Shown here: piece by piece, positions 46,970-58,799 of the stretch
How positions within the stretch are numbered: position 1 is the stretch's first letter
How the letters are laid out: the number at the start of each line of letters is the position of its first letter
Origin: Otatea glauca
Lineage: Eukaryota > Streptophyta > Magnoliopsida > Poales > Poaceae
Length of the DNA: 64,000 bases
NCBI GenBank assembly: GCA_036346275.1
Contig: CM070723.1
Coordinates: 50,360,743 to 50,424,742 of the forward strand
Reading direction: 5' to 3'
Notes under the pieces: generated by a model
What the model was told of the DNA's origin: nothing
The model's database searches: none
What the model saw: the letters and a program-made list of their open reading frames with translations, nothing else
Position numbers and translations under genes: made by a program

Positions 46970-47275
46970 CAGGTCATGCAGCTTTGATGATGCGTAGCGA
47001 TAGGTCGTGCAGCTTTGATGATGGGTGACAGGTCGTGCAGTTTTGATGATGGGTGACAAGTCATGCAGCTTTGATGATGTGTAGTGACAGATAGTGCAGC
47101 TTTGATGATGGGTGACTGGTCGTGCAGCTTTAATGATGTGTAGTGACAGGTCGTGCAGCTTTGATGGTCGTGTAGCTTTTCACAGAGGGTGACAGGTCGT
47201 GCAGCTTTCACAGAGGGTGACAGGTTGTGCAGATTTGACGATTGGTGACAGGTCTTGCAGCTTTGATGAATCACT
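46970..47275 (-). repeat. Minisatellite, about ten 28-33 bp units
   Basis: Units of the form TGACAGGTCGTGCAGCTTTG with ATGATGGG or ACAGAGGG spacers, the inverted counterpart of the array at 43320-43463. On the minus strand the array keeps a 198-codon frame open (47376-46780) with repeats like HHQSCMTCHPSSKLHDL. That frame ends 300 bases before the transposase start and is probably a by-product of the unit length. Confidence 0.88.
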
Positions 47276-48481
47276 GTAAAAAGCGAGAATACTTTAGGGT
47301 TTGGGTTATGTGATTTCATATATCTTACTTTTAAGATATTAACATCTGAATAAATAGAAGCTTTTAGGTCGAGCAAGAATACAGTTTCTTTTAGATTATC
47401 TATTCTTAACTTATGAATTCAAGAGGTTATTTCTTTAGAATATGGTAATCTATACTTTGGTTAGCATTTCTAAACTAATTTCATGAATTTTAGTGTTTAG
47501 CTGAGGTATTATATTCATTGCTGAAAAGGCTTATATAGCATTAAAGTCTGTTATACAAAATCGGCCAAACGAGTGTATGAATTACCTTATCACTTAAGGG
47601 TTTTATACTAATAGGATTTTGATGAACGGCAAGTTGTAAATAAAATATTTTTCTAGAATACAGTAGTACATATCCTAAATATCATTTCTAAGCTATTTTA
47701 CATAAGATTTGCATTTAGACGAGTTATTATACAGGCTGCCGAAAATGCTTCAATATTTCTAATATTCAGAAAGCTTAACGCTTAGGGTTATTTTGCTAGC
47801 GAGTTTTATATGCAAATCATAACATAATGATATTCTATTTTCAGAATATGGTAGTATATACTTTGGGGAGTATTTCTAAACTGGATTTATAACTTTTAGT
47901 ATTTAGACGAGTTATTTTATCTGTCGTTGAAAAGGATTAAATGATCATACGGGGAACGTTATAATGAGTCAGATTTCAATCTTAAATTGCGACTACACTA
48001 TACGTGATTATTAACTCATTTTTCTGGCATTAGTAGGGGGTATCCTTAAGAGTGTTTTAAAGTTGTTTTCGCTATATATTACTTTTATCCGATACATTTT
48101 CCATATAATCGATCATTAAGGCCCTATATGGTCTTAACACAAATTGACCCAAACATAAGTTATTTTTTACATAAAAGTCCAGGGTATCGCTAGGACTTGT
48201 TAAAATTTTATGTATTAGTGATGTACCTTGTTAAGACTTGTTACAATATTCTAATGTCGATGGATGCTGTTTGTTAACTTGAATACACTTAAGAGAAAAC
48301 TAGCTGGCATCACTGTATTTCAAATTGACCACATAATAGTTATTTGACATGTAAAGTAGGTTAAAGTAATCAATACAGTACACACAGCTGTAAAAAAATG
48401 TCAGTGTCTCCCTTGTCACCGTCCACCCTACCTTCTGGTGAAGTCCTCTAGGGTGTACGCGTCTGGGGCATGTCTCTCCCT
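47276..48481. repeat. MULE central spacer, inverted relative to the left spacer
   Basis: No gene. Read on the minus strand, the part 47500-48075 matches, at low identity, the repeat seen at 13900-14400 in the CACTA element and at 41250-41640. Shared strings include AAAACACTCTTA.GGATA.CCCCTACT and TATATACTACCATA. Confidence 0.6.
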
Positions 48482-50961
48482 TTATCCCGCAGCCTGTGAT
48501 GGCCCATGCGTCCCCGTGCTTGCCGGTACGTCAAAATGCTCGTTTTGGGGAAGGAGGCCTGGTTGGAATGTGTATTGTCCTCCGCTCGCGTGGAACCAGT
48601 TGTACCACGCACTTGCATCCTCTGTCCCTAGGGGAGCCATATAGAGTACGTCAGCCGCTGGCTGTGAGGTCCTCACCTCGTGGGGAGGAGGTCCATGTTG
48701 CTGCACACCAAGTAGCCCAGTGAAGGTAGGGGCGGACATGCGGTCGAACTCAAAATCTTCGGCCTCGCTCCAGTGTTGTGTGTAACTGACGTCCGTCCCG
48801 AAGGAGTGTGATAAATGGGGCACCTCCGGTGGTGCGAAAGGACTGGGTCTTTCGTCATGTTGTGCGAAGGCCTCAGCTGATACTTCAACGGGGGGACAGA
48901 ATGACATCGTGATGAATGGCTCGATGCATGGGACATGGATGCATGACGTCCGGCGTCGTGCACGTCAGCACTGGAGGGATGGCTGGTGCTGGACCGCCTG
49001 ACCTGTGAGCTACGAGAAGGGTCCATGCAAGCATCTTCGTAGCTGCGGGCGAGAGGACGTGAAGATCCTCCAAGACGACGGATCGCTGAGAAGAATCGGG
49101 ACCCCCTAGACGCGAGGTACTGTCTCATCTGATTTGCTGGTGACGAGGAGCTAGAGGTGCCTGCAGTTTGGGCCGCAAGTTGATCCGCTTGGGTATATAG
49201 CCGATGCCTCCTGCATCTGCATGGCAGTACAGGGGTATAAGAACTTGGGTAAATAAATTTATGGAAGACATTAGTACGATATTGGGAGTACCAAAATATG
49301 GACTTGTCGAGATCGGTTCTCTGGATAGGCCATGGCTCGTTCGTCAACCTCCTCGCTCAGTAAAGTGGGACGCGTGCAGGCACGGTACCATGTAAGGTAG
49401 TTGTCATATTCCTCGGGGTCATATGGCCCAGAGGGATGGACAACCTCCTGAAACGCTGTCTCCATCCATCGCGTAACGTGCGGAGCGTGGATGACGGTTC
49501 AGTTCAATACGGTCATACTGCCCTTCGCGCTTCTCCTACAATTGTAAGGACGTAAGATTTTGAAATTTGCATATAAGGGGCAAATATTGAAAATAATTAA
49601 ATGCATACCCATGAGAGCTCTCGGCGTCCTGCGGTGCTAGAATAGGGACTAGCTGCCGCCACCCGAACTGCCTCTAGATCCATTCGGGCGAGTAGACCTC
49701 GACCACGATCATGTACAAGAGGAAGCACGTAGTCATTCATAGGCCGTGGTCGACCATGCAACAAGAAGAGATACGGCCGTCAGTCGCAAGCTCTTCGGCT
49801 CGTTGCACGGTCCATGGATCCCAGGTGACATGTTCTGCGGTCAGCAAGTCCAAGTCGGCGATAACACGCGTGTAGCTCGCGTGGTCACCCGTCGGCGACC
49901 ATCGTAGCCGGGTTTGCATCCAACGGTACCCCATTGTAGGGCGAGTGGCATCCGGCATGTCATCGTCTACGACAACAGAGTAGTACCTCATACGTATCTC
50001 CGACCGAGAGATCAGAAGGTACTCCCAACTCCACATCTGAATGAGTTGCAGGCATCCAGTAATACTGCCCCTGTAAGTCTGCCGATGGCATGCATCGCAC
50101 AAACCACGGTAGGTGTCCGTTAGGACCGCAGATCCCCAGCTGTAGGCTGGGATGTCATCAAGGTTGGCGCCCAACTGACGAGCAATCCACACGATGTGCG
50201 GGAAGATGAGGTCTCCGGTGGTCATCGTGAACATGACACCACCCAGCAAGTAGTAGAGGTACACTTCGTAGTGGCGCCCCACGGTAGCTTCGTCGACATC
50301 AGGTGGGCATAGATTTTATTCCTGCAATCCCTGTAGCCAAGTCATGGAGACACCATTTTCCTTCCGTACGTATGGGACACCGAATCTGCATGAACTCCGG
50401 ATTAAGAGAGTCGATAATATCGTGCACATTACAAACATGAAATAACGTTATGTCATGTAATACCTCTCCGCGATGTAGTGCTGCCACTACTGTCTGCTGG
50501 GGCGAGGAAGAACCAACGGCTGTTCCTTGATAGGCAGGCCGGTTAGCATGGCCACTCCTTCAAAGTGATGGACATCTCATCAAATGGTAGGTGAAAGGTG
50601 TGTGTCTTCGGCTGCCATCGGTCGACGAGACCAGTGAGAAGTGCACGATTGATGGCTGGTATGGGTGTGATCAAACCTCCTTCGAGCTGAGCCTCATCCA
50701 TGAGGAGCGCAAACGGTAGTAGACCTGCACGAGCTAGTGGAATGTGGAATCGATAGTCCAGCTTTTTTATCTTGTTCAACGACCGGCAGAAGAGAGGGGG
50801 CAACTGAAACGTTAACGATAAAGTGGTTATGCGTCTTCAAAAAAAGTGATGGCAGGTAATATAGTAATGCGTCGGACTGTAGTTCCTGCAGAAATTGCCC
50901 TCGCAAGATACGGGGCATCGACTAACTCATAGAAAAGCTCTGGAATTGCAATGGCCGCCAT
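48482..50961 (-). pseudogene. Plant mobile domain (PMD, MAIN-like) gene in the MULE
   Basis: Begins on the minus strand at 50961 with MAAIAIPELFYELVDAPYLA. The next frame (50803-50543) carries IPLARAGLLPFALLMDEAQL and VDRWQPKTHTFHLPFDEM, the signature of the plant mobile domain (aminotransferase-like, PF10536 type). The frame 50282-49737 continues it with YYLLGGVMFTMTTGD and PAYSWGSAVLTDTYRGLCDA and CLQLIQMWSWEYLL. C-terminal pieces (49465-48482) are Pro/Ser-rich and end in MSFCPPVEVSAEAF onwards. Frame changes between pieces may be introns or decay. PMD proteins occur as host genes (MAIN family, transposon silencing and meristem upkeep) and inside transposons; the role inside elements is not known to me. 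Confidence 0.8.
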
Positions 50962-51142
50962 CACGTGCTACTGAAATGAAACGGTTCAAAACATACAAGT
51001 ATATTTAGATAAGTATATTTAGACAAACTTGAAAATTTTAACAAACAAAACACCGACGAACTAATCACGCTGTCTTCGCACTCTCCTCACGCTGTCTTCG
51101 CGATCTCCTCGTGAACACACTGCATCGCTATCGCTCTCTGTG

Positions 51143-51152
51143 GAGGATTTAT
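51143..51152 (-). promoter_or_regulatory. TATA box upstream of the PMD gene
   Basis: AATATAAATCC-type box on the minus strand, about 180 bases before the proposed start at 50961, in sequence homologous to the MURA promoter. Confidence 0.5.
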
Positions 51153-51242
51153 ATTGAGAAAAAGAGGGAACAACGACTTGATATGTCGCTGCATGCAACC
51201 AAAATCCCTGCATGCAACCAATAATTGCGCAACTGGCCAGCT

Positions 51243-51435
51243 TAGCCGAAATATGAGATTTCGGGTATGAGGTGGGGCTCCTATACCCGAAATCTGAAAT
51301 TCCGGTTATGCGTTAGCCAGATTTTGAGGTTTCGGGAAAGGTTAAACGGATTTTCAGGTTTCGAATATAGTTAGACTTTTAATAAATACATAAACATGTT
51401 ATATCAATTTATAATTACTGCATTCCAAAAATTCC
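51243..51435 (-). repeat. Right terminal inverted repeat of the MULE
   Basis: About 193 bp, reverse complement of most of 40708-40956. It lacks the ~55 bp internal duplication present on the left. Confidence 0.9.
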
Positions 51436-51444
51436 CGTGACCGA

Positions 51445-54400
51445 CAGAATAACTGCCAGTGCTTTTGCACAGTTGCGAGATGTGCAGCAATTTGCGCGCC
51501 TTGTATAAACAGTTACCAAGTTGCAGGTCTCCACGAATTATTCGATGCTAGAGTCAACTAAAATTAACAAGAGTGAACGCTTTGGGAACCTAAACTTTAT
51601 TTCTAGTAGGAAAAAGTTAATATAACATCATAAATTTTGCTTTAAAATCTGTCTGGCATCTTAATTATGAAATCAGGCATTTAACTCTTAAACTTTGTAA
51701 TCCGGTTCAAACAACACGTTGATCCGATTTTGTACAGTGTATTGACTATTATATCTGATGGGTAGGCGATTTTACCATATAGGATAACATACTGGACAAG
51801 TTTAGATGAATAACAAGTAGGACTTATAGGGGTTTCGCTTCCGAATCGAAATAGAGGAGGGAACTACAGAGGGACAACTATGAAAGCGTGATTGAGAGCT
51901 CGACGGGGGAGGCCAGCTTGTCATCGTATATAGCAAAAACGTCCGCTTATTACACCACAATGATAATGCCACTATGTGAAATAGGATTAGAATATTATTT
52001 GAATTAAACTGTAAAGTTCGAAAGATCAAATAACAAGTTTTGTAATTTGCTAGGCTGGATGAACTTTCGACAAAAACTCTTCCTTTCTAGTACTACTAGA
52101 TCAAGTCAAAATAATGCCATCATCTGCATTTCTGCGGTGTTGCCTTCAAGCATAGGGGTAAGAGAGGCCCAGGGGCCCCTATGAAATTTGTTGTTTCCTG
52201 GCTGTTGCTTGGACACAATAAACGAGGTACTATGTATCTGGACGGCACTTGGGCCGTTTAGACCTTGTCACGTCAGCTTTCTGTCACTTACCTTTCACGT
52301 CAGCTTTCTGTAGTGGAACTGTGGAATACGTAGGTTAAATGACACAATTAACCCTACAAGTAAAAGGGGTACTTTAATACTTTTCTTTTTTTTACAGTTG
52401 TACAAATATTAAAGCATGAACCCTTCGCTTTTTTTAAGATTTGTATAACTTGTATTAGGAGGGAAAGTATTGAAGCACTCCTCTACAAGTAAATATGCAC
52501 ACGCAGTGCACGTTTATGCAAATATATATTGCTTCTGCGTGTGCACGTTTATGCAAATATATATTGCTTCAAAATAACATTATCGATAATCAATCCAAAC
52601 TCTTAAAGAACCATAAGGCTAGAGCTACGTTTGTGCTTATCATCTCTCCCGTGCAAAATTGCTATAACTTCTGAGCCCATCATATTACAAAGTTATGTTA
52701 AATCCAAAAGATATGTTATTACAATTAACAACTCGCTATTTGGCTATGTCATGCAAGAAATTTACATCATGTCGTTATCGATCGCCCAGTTTGCATGTAT
52801 CGCTCCAAGAGGTTACATATGCAATGCTTTGATACGGCATCATTACCAGTTACATTTAAGATGTATCAAACAATACAAAGCTTCGAAAATTAAGTGCTGT
52901 GAACTAAAAGAAAAATCTCAAGCTGTGACAACACCAAAAAGAAAACAAAATTAATATTGCAAGGCTTTCTGCATGATCCGAAAAGAAAGTTGATTCTAAC
53001 ACCTCATGCCAAAAAAAAAATCTGATATCCGAAAAGAAAGTTGGTGCTAAATCAATTGTGATGTCATAGTTACATATTTTGTAGGCATGAAGTGCAATTA
53101 AAAATAAAATTGTGAGGTCCTAAATAGAAGAAATTGCAGGTTCTAGTTACGATCTGACAAAAACAAGAAGTGCAACATCTGCATCTATATCTTGGGAAAT
53201 GGTCTCAAACATTTCTCCAAATATTGAGAGTGCAACAGAAATACTAACTTAAGTTGTGTTTGGAGTCCATGATTCACAAGAGCTGCAATACAGATTTCAT
53301 GTTAGGCCTTCTCAAGCAGAAGTAAAAAGAAGTGCGGAATAGAGGAAAAGGAATGGCGGAACAGAGGAACCTACAAATAAAAAGGACCAAAAGTTCCTAA
53401 GAAATAGAGGGCAAAGCATAGGATTAAGTAGTTCACTGGTTTGGTGAAATGTAAGAACCCAAATCCTTTGAAATCGTATACAGCTGACCAGCTGCATGAC
53501 GGAAGTACTTGTTTTCCCAGTACGCAAACTTCCAGTACTCAGTTTCATGGTATTGTACACTGCTCAAACACACGTACACACATTTTAGATTTTAAGAGAT
53601 TGAATGAGCTCTACGTTTGCAAAGGCAACTTACTTCTAAGCTAGGACAGCACAAGATTTTGTACAACCAATATAAACATGCTGCTTTGAACGGTGCCTGC
53701 CCAAAATAATCCCAAGAGTTGATGTGAGGCATGAACATTAAGTCAGAACATTTCTGCGTGTAACAATTAAAATAATTTAAGCAGAACGCAGATGTTTTCC
53801 AATTTCTGAACATTTCGAATTATGAACTGTGGGTTGGTTCAATATCTATATTTACTTGTACTTCACCATCCACCTTGACATAGAAGTCAGCATCTCACAT
53901 TGACACACCTGTCACAAAGTATGATTTGGTGTTTGCAGATAGTTCCAGCCTTCCAGGTACCCCTCAACAGTTCAGCATAGTCCTGATAGACCCTATATGG
54001 GTTCTTGGACAGAGATAGATCCATCTCAGTTTTTATCCTAGTGAAGGCTTTGAAAACAATTTTCAAGCTTTGGTTGAAGATCTTTGAGTGCTAGAGGAGT
54101 AGATCAGTCTAGTCAGTGCATCACTCCTAGTTGCTTGATCTTTTGAAGGAGATATACTACTAGAGAAGTTTTTAATTTAGAAGAATTGCTATTAAATTTA
54201 GTTTTTCTTTCGATGGCATATACTAAACTTAAAAATACACCCTCCGACCACATGTCATCTTCTATATCCAACCTCCCAACTCTCTTCTTCCACCCCTCCC
54301 CCTCCCTCCCTCTCTAACATAAAAAAATTTGAATAGAAAATTTCAACTCAAGAATACTTCCTCTCTATCATAAAAAAATTTCAAATAGAAAATTTCAACT

Positions 54401-55879
54401 CAAAAAGACTTCAAAATATCTTTCTGTTGAGTTTGAAGGGGAAGGGATGAGGGAAGGAAAAAGGGAGCAAGGAATGCCTCCACATGTCACAACGAGGTGG
54501 CATTTGAGGGGAAGAAAAGGGAACGAACGAGATGCTACCATATGTTGTGACAAGAGAGCATATGAGGGGAAATGAAAGGGAGAGAAAGAGGATGCCACTA
54601 TATGTCCTTACAAAAAAATTGATGAGTGTAACATCAAATTAACATTTTCGATTTCATGAGTTAGAAATTCAGAGGAGAGAGAAAGAATAACTAAGGGATA
54701 TGAGACCCATAAAAGCCTGGCAATACAAAGTGGCACAGTGAGTTATATGACATATCAGATGTCGACAATGGAAAACTGGGATTCTAAATTAGTTGCTCTA
54801 TTGAATAACTTATCCAACTGGTCACTACTCTTATCAAATATATTTTCGAATTGAGCATTAAGATAAGGAGAAAGTCTACTTACCCCTCTAATAACCCCTA
54901 AGTACGGTGGTTCTACTTAACCCCCTAAAGTATAATATCAGGTATTGTGCTCCCAGAACTATGTGAAACGGTGTAAAAAGCCCTTGAGGAGGTTTTGAAA
55001 ACGGTTTTACCATATGGTGAATGACGTGGATGATGATGTAGCCATGGCTTGAGCTTAAAAATTGTTTCAAGTAGTGGGGTCCACTTGTTATAAGTCAAAT
55101 GTAGTTTCCCCTTTTAAAAATTTCCTTCATGGGTCCTACTTGTCATAACAAAGAGAGACCTAACGGAGTCATCTTCCTTTTCTAGATCTGTATAGAGAAG
55201 GAACACATGGGTCAAGGGCCAAGCATGAGAACAACAAAGTAGGGGTAGGAAGGACATGAGAATGGGAAAAATGAAATCTTTAGGGGTGTTTGAATTAGGA
55301 GTATTTTATTAGAATATTTTAAGATCTAATTTAAATTTGAACTAAATCTTAAAATCTCTCCAGAAATTACCACTCATCCAAACAGGATATTAGAATAATG
55401 CGGAACCGATGGTGTTGGTGGTTCGGGGGTGTGGACTAGGAAGGAGATGCTCGTGACGGATGGTTGCGGCAGTGCTGGTTTGGACATGGTGGTGGTGGTC
55501 ATACGGGGGATGAGAGGATTAGATACGTCAGAACGTAGAACACGACGAGGCGAAGCTCTTGAGTAATTTAATTGGATGGAGGCTCCCCGTAGAAGATGAA
55601 CGGCGACGGCGAAACCCAAATGGAGGCGACGAAACCCGAATGGAGGCGAATAAGAAGAAACTCAATTGCCGGCAACTGTGAGCAATTCTAAATTCTGGTT
55701 GGGATGAGAAGGGGTTGGAACACAAAATGAAACGAACGAATGTCTAGCTGGCTCACTAATTTAAGAGATCCATCTTCGTTGGCCAGTGGTAATGCGGCAT
55801 ATTTGAGAGGAGCTCTCCTCGGATGTCTTCTGTGGAAGAGAGGGCGAGCACGTGATAGAGGATAGTGAGGGGCTCGGTT
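51445..55879. other. 4.4 kb without a recognisable gene
   Basis: AT-rich DNA. ORFs up to 107 codons (52631-52954, plus) show no familiar pattern. Small repeats are present: a 29 bp unit at 52507-52535 repeated at 52542-52570 (starting TGCACGTTTATGCAAATA), and a ~40 bp unit at 54319-54359 repeated at 54371-54410 (CATAAAAAAATTT..). The section 54860-55170 (AAAGTCTACTTACCCCTC onwards) resembles a grass middle-repetitive element, but I cannot place its ends. Minus-strand ORFs at 55374-55930 are GC-driven and unrecognised. Confidence 0.5.
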
Positions 55880-57280
55880 TTGCACTCTCTTTACAGGTGG
55901 GGATGGGAGGACGGCGATGATGGTGTTCATGGCTGCGCGAGCAGCAAAGGCAAAGCGGCGTGTAGGGTGGGGCGCTGTGCAAGGCGAGGTGGCTGCGGCG
56001 TGTAGGCAATGCAGCTTTTGAGCTTCTTTGAAGGATCAACACTAGCACAACATATATACTCCACATGATAGGATCCAACGCTACCACACACGAATGGTAT
56101 ACTTACATTCATGGCAACATAATCAAACGAATCGGGCTGAACGAGTTCGGCTAATCATTAGTGGAGTACTACCACATTTTATTTTCTTGTAGTTTAGATC
56201 AGTTTCATTGTGGCCATTACTATCCCGCCAATCAGCGACAGGGCTTAGGTCGAAATAAGAGGGGCTAATTCTTGATGATGCATGAATTAGTCTAACTAGA
56301 TGGGTCATTTTGAAGACTAATCAATAAAATATCCTAAATACTACTCTTTGTCAAAAAAAAATATATGATGTATTTTTTTATAGTCTTGTCTACAAATAGA
56401 AAACGTATTTCATTTGAATATAAAACTGGTGTGATGTTTTCTCTATACCCCTAATAAATATCTAGATTTACTCTACATGCATGCATTTAATATAGTGCTT
56501 AGAGATACTCCTTTCGTCTAAGTTTATAAGGTTTATTTTTTTGAATGATCTTGTTCATAAATAAAAGGAGAATTTTATATTTCAATACAAAATTAGTGTG
56601 ATTTTTCCTACATACCCCTAATAAATATATATCTTTACTTCATATTCTCTACATACATGTATTGAATATAGTGTTTAATGATAACAATTAGGGGAAATCT
56701 AGTCATTTTCAATGCTTTCTTGATCTATGTGCTAAGAAAAAACAAACCTTATAAACTTGATCGGAGGGAGTAATAATTAGGGATAACTTAGACATATTTA
56801 ATATCTACGTGCTAAGAGAAAATATGTCCTACAAATTTAAACGTATGAAATACTAGTTATTGTGGAATTACGTGACGATCAGGGAGAACAAGACTCACCT
56901 TGGCTCAATGAAGCTCCGACGGCGCCGTCGATGTACACTCTCGTTTACCTTACAAACTCCATCTGAAGTTTACCATACTAGTCATCACAGAGGAGTTGCG
57001 AAACGAGTTACAGAGCTTCTAGAGTTTAGTAGATTCGGTGCCTTTCGATTGTGGAATACAGTTATTTTTACGATTATATTTAGAAAAGGTCGTATTTGAA
57101 TAAAAAGTTTGACAAGGATAGAAGGGCGATGATTTCGAGGTTGGTACTGTGCCTGTGGCTATTGTGCGGATCGATCATGTGGAGGACTCTGTCGCTGTAA
57201 CTCTGCCACCTACCTACAATAATTGAGCATTGTATGGCAATATATTTGGGCTTAAAATAAGCGTTCCATACGTTGCCACG
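55880..57280 (+). repeat. Duplication unit A: CXE4-type flanks with the gene missing
   Basis: Left part (55880-57005) matches, in order, 57290-57543, 58165-58800 and 60490-60780, the region upstream of CXE4. Right part (57060-57280) matches 62095-62290, the region downstream of CXE4: TTCGAGGTTGGTACTGTGCC, then CCTACAATAATTGA.CATTGTATGGC, then GTTCCATA. Between the two parts only about 55 bases remain where unit B has about 1.3 kb with CXE4. Contains a Stowaway-like MITE. Confidence 0.8.
56508..56770. mobile_element. Stowaway-type MITE, 263 bp
   Basis: Starts CTCCTTTCGTCTAAGTTTATAAGGTTT and ends with the near complement (AAACCTTATAAACTTGATCGGAGGGAG), flanked by TA on both sides, as for Tc1/mariner-derived Stowaway elements. 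The same insertion is present, interrupted, in unit B (58549 to about 60530), so it predates the duplication. Confidence 0.75.
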
Positions 57281-57543
57281 AATGTCCTCTCTTCACAGGT
57301 GGGGATGGGAGGAAGACGACGACGACGGTGTTCTTGGCTGCTCGAGCAGCAAAGGCAAAGCGGCTGCGAGTAGGGCGGTGCGTTGTGTAAGGCGAGGTTA
57401 CTACGGCGTGTAGGCAAATTCAGCTTTTGCTCCGCCCTGTGATGAACGGATTGAGCTTCTTTGAGTGATCAACCGTAGCACAACATGCACGATAGGATCC
57501 AGCACTACCACACACGAATGGTATACTTACATTCATGGCAATT

Positions 57544-58165
57544 TAGGTAAGGATGAGATTTCAAATTTCAGTTTCGGATCGTATCTCGTAGGCGATCGAA
57601 ATTCAAAATCCCGACGAGATCTCAGAATTTCGGATGAAATTCAAAAGGAAAATTTCAAATCAGGTTTTTTTTTACCGGGATTTTCGAGATCTCGGCAATA
57701 ATTGCCAAGATCTCGGTGAGAAATACCGAAATCTCTGCCCAAAAAACTTAAAATCAGGTCAAAATACCTCATGTTCACATCACAGACGGTTTTAACCAAA
57801 AACCGTCTGTGATGATATGCATTTTTGAAAATTTTCAAAAAAAAATTATTTCGCCGGGATTTGAAATCTCGTCCCTACTGAAATCCAAAATCTCGGTCGA
57901 CATTTTCGAAATTTCACCAGGATTTTGAATCTTAGCCTAGAGTGTGTTTTGTTTTGGGATGAGCTTGAATGGGATGGGATAGTTCTGTATTATTTGGTTC
58001 TATTATTTTTGGTGAATAGAATGATTCAATATCTATAAAAAATATTCCTCAAATTTGTATCTCATTCTCCAGAATGAGATGATTCCATTTAAGTAAAAAA
58101 TACATAAATAATTTTTTTATTAAACAATCTTATATATGTACCACTTAGTGCAAGTAATTAAACAC
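57544..58165. mobile_element. ~620 bp insertion in unit B
   Basis: Unit A runs uninterrupted from CATTCATGGCAA to AATCAAACGAATCGGGCTG, while unit B has ~620 bases between the same points. The inserted DNA contains repeated AAATTTC..GATCTCGG strings and a palindrome, CATCACAGACGGTTTT with its complement (57778-57814), which uses the subterminal motif of the CACTA end at 33920-34193. Its 3' part runs from GTGTGTTTTGTTTT to AAACACACCCC, an inverted pair that may be a separate MITE. Class not settled. Confidence 0.5.
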
Positions 58166-58799
58166 ACCCCAAATGAATCGGGTTGTACTAGTTCGGCTAA
58201 TCATTAGTGGAGTACTACCACATTTTATTTTCTTGTAGTTTAGATCAGTTTCATTGTGGCCTTTACTATCCCACCCATCAGCGGCGGAGCTTAGCTCGAA
58301 ATAAGAGGGGCTAATTCTCGATGATGCATAAATTAGTCTAAATAGATAGGCCATTTTGAAGATTAATCAATAAAATGTCCTAAATACTACTCTTTGTCAA
58401 AAAAATATAGTACGTTTTTTATAGTCTTGTATACAAATAAAAAACGTATTTCACATTTGAATAAAACTAGTACAATATTCTCTCTATGTCCCTAATAAAT
58501 ATTCAAATTTACTCTACATGCATGCATTGAATGTAGTGCTTAGAGATGCTCCCTCCGTCCAAGTTTATAAAGCTTATTTTTTAAATGATCGTGTTCATAA
58601 ATAAAAGACGTATTTTATATTACAATGCAAAATTAGTGTGATGTTCCATATATACCCGTAATAAATATACATCTTTGCTTCATATTCTCTATATGCATGC
58701 ATTGAATATAGTGCTCAGTAATAATAATAGAGGTAATCTAGTCATTTTCAATGTTTTCTTGGTCTATGTGCTAAGAAGAAATAGGCTTTAGAATAAGTA

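Larger units (their letters stand above)
40708..51435 (-). mobile_element. Mutator-like element (MULE), 10.7 kb, with TIRs and 9 bp target duplication
   Basis: The ends are GGAATTTTTAGAATACAG (40708) and, on the other strand, GGAATTTTTGGAATGCAG (51435). Long terminal inverted repeats of roughly 190-250 bp extend inwards. The flanking 9-mers CATGACCGA (40699-40707) and CGTGACCGA (51436-51444) match at 8 of 9 positions, as expected for Mutator. Three gene regions are inside, all on the minus strand in the order plant mobile domain, MURA transposase, zinc-finger-like ORF. All look damaged by frame breaks. The element is longer than typical MuDR because of the extra genes and spacer repeats. Confidence 0.9.

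Noticed and set aside
43320..47275. CRISPR-like array
   Set aside because: The repeats are contiguous minisatellite units without unique spacers, and this is a plant nuclear transposon.
52631..52954. 107-codon plus-strand ORF
   Set aside because: AT-rich codon use unlike the genuine genes, no motif, no promoter evidence.
55374..56112. Minus-strand ORFs in unit A
   Set aside because: They overlap the duplicated upstream flank of CXE4, are not maintained in unit B, and have no family pattern.
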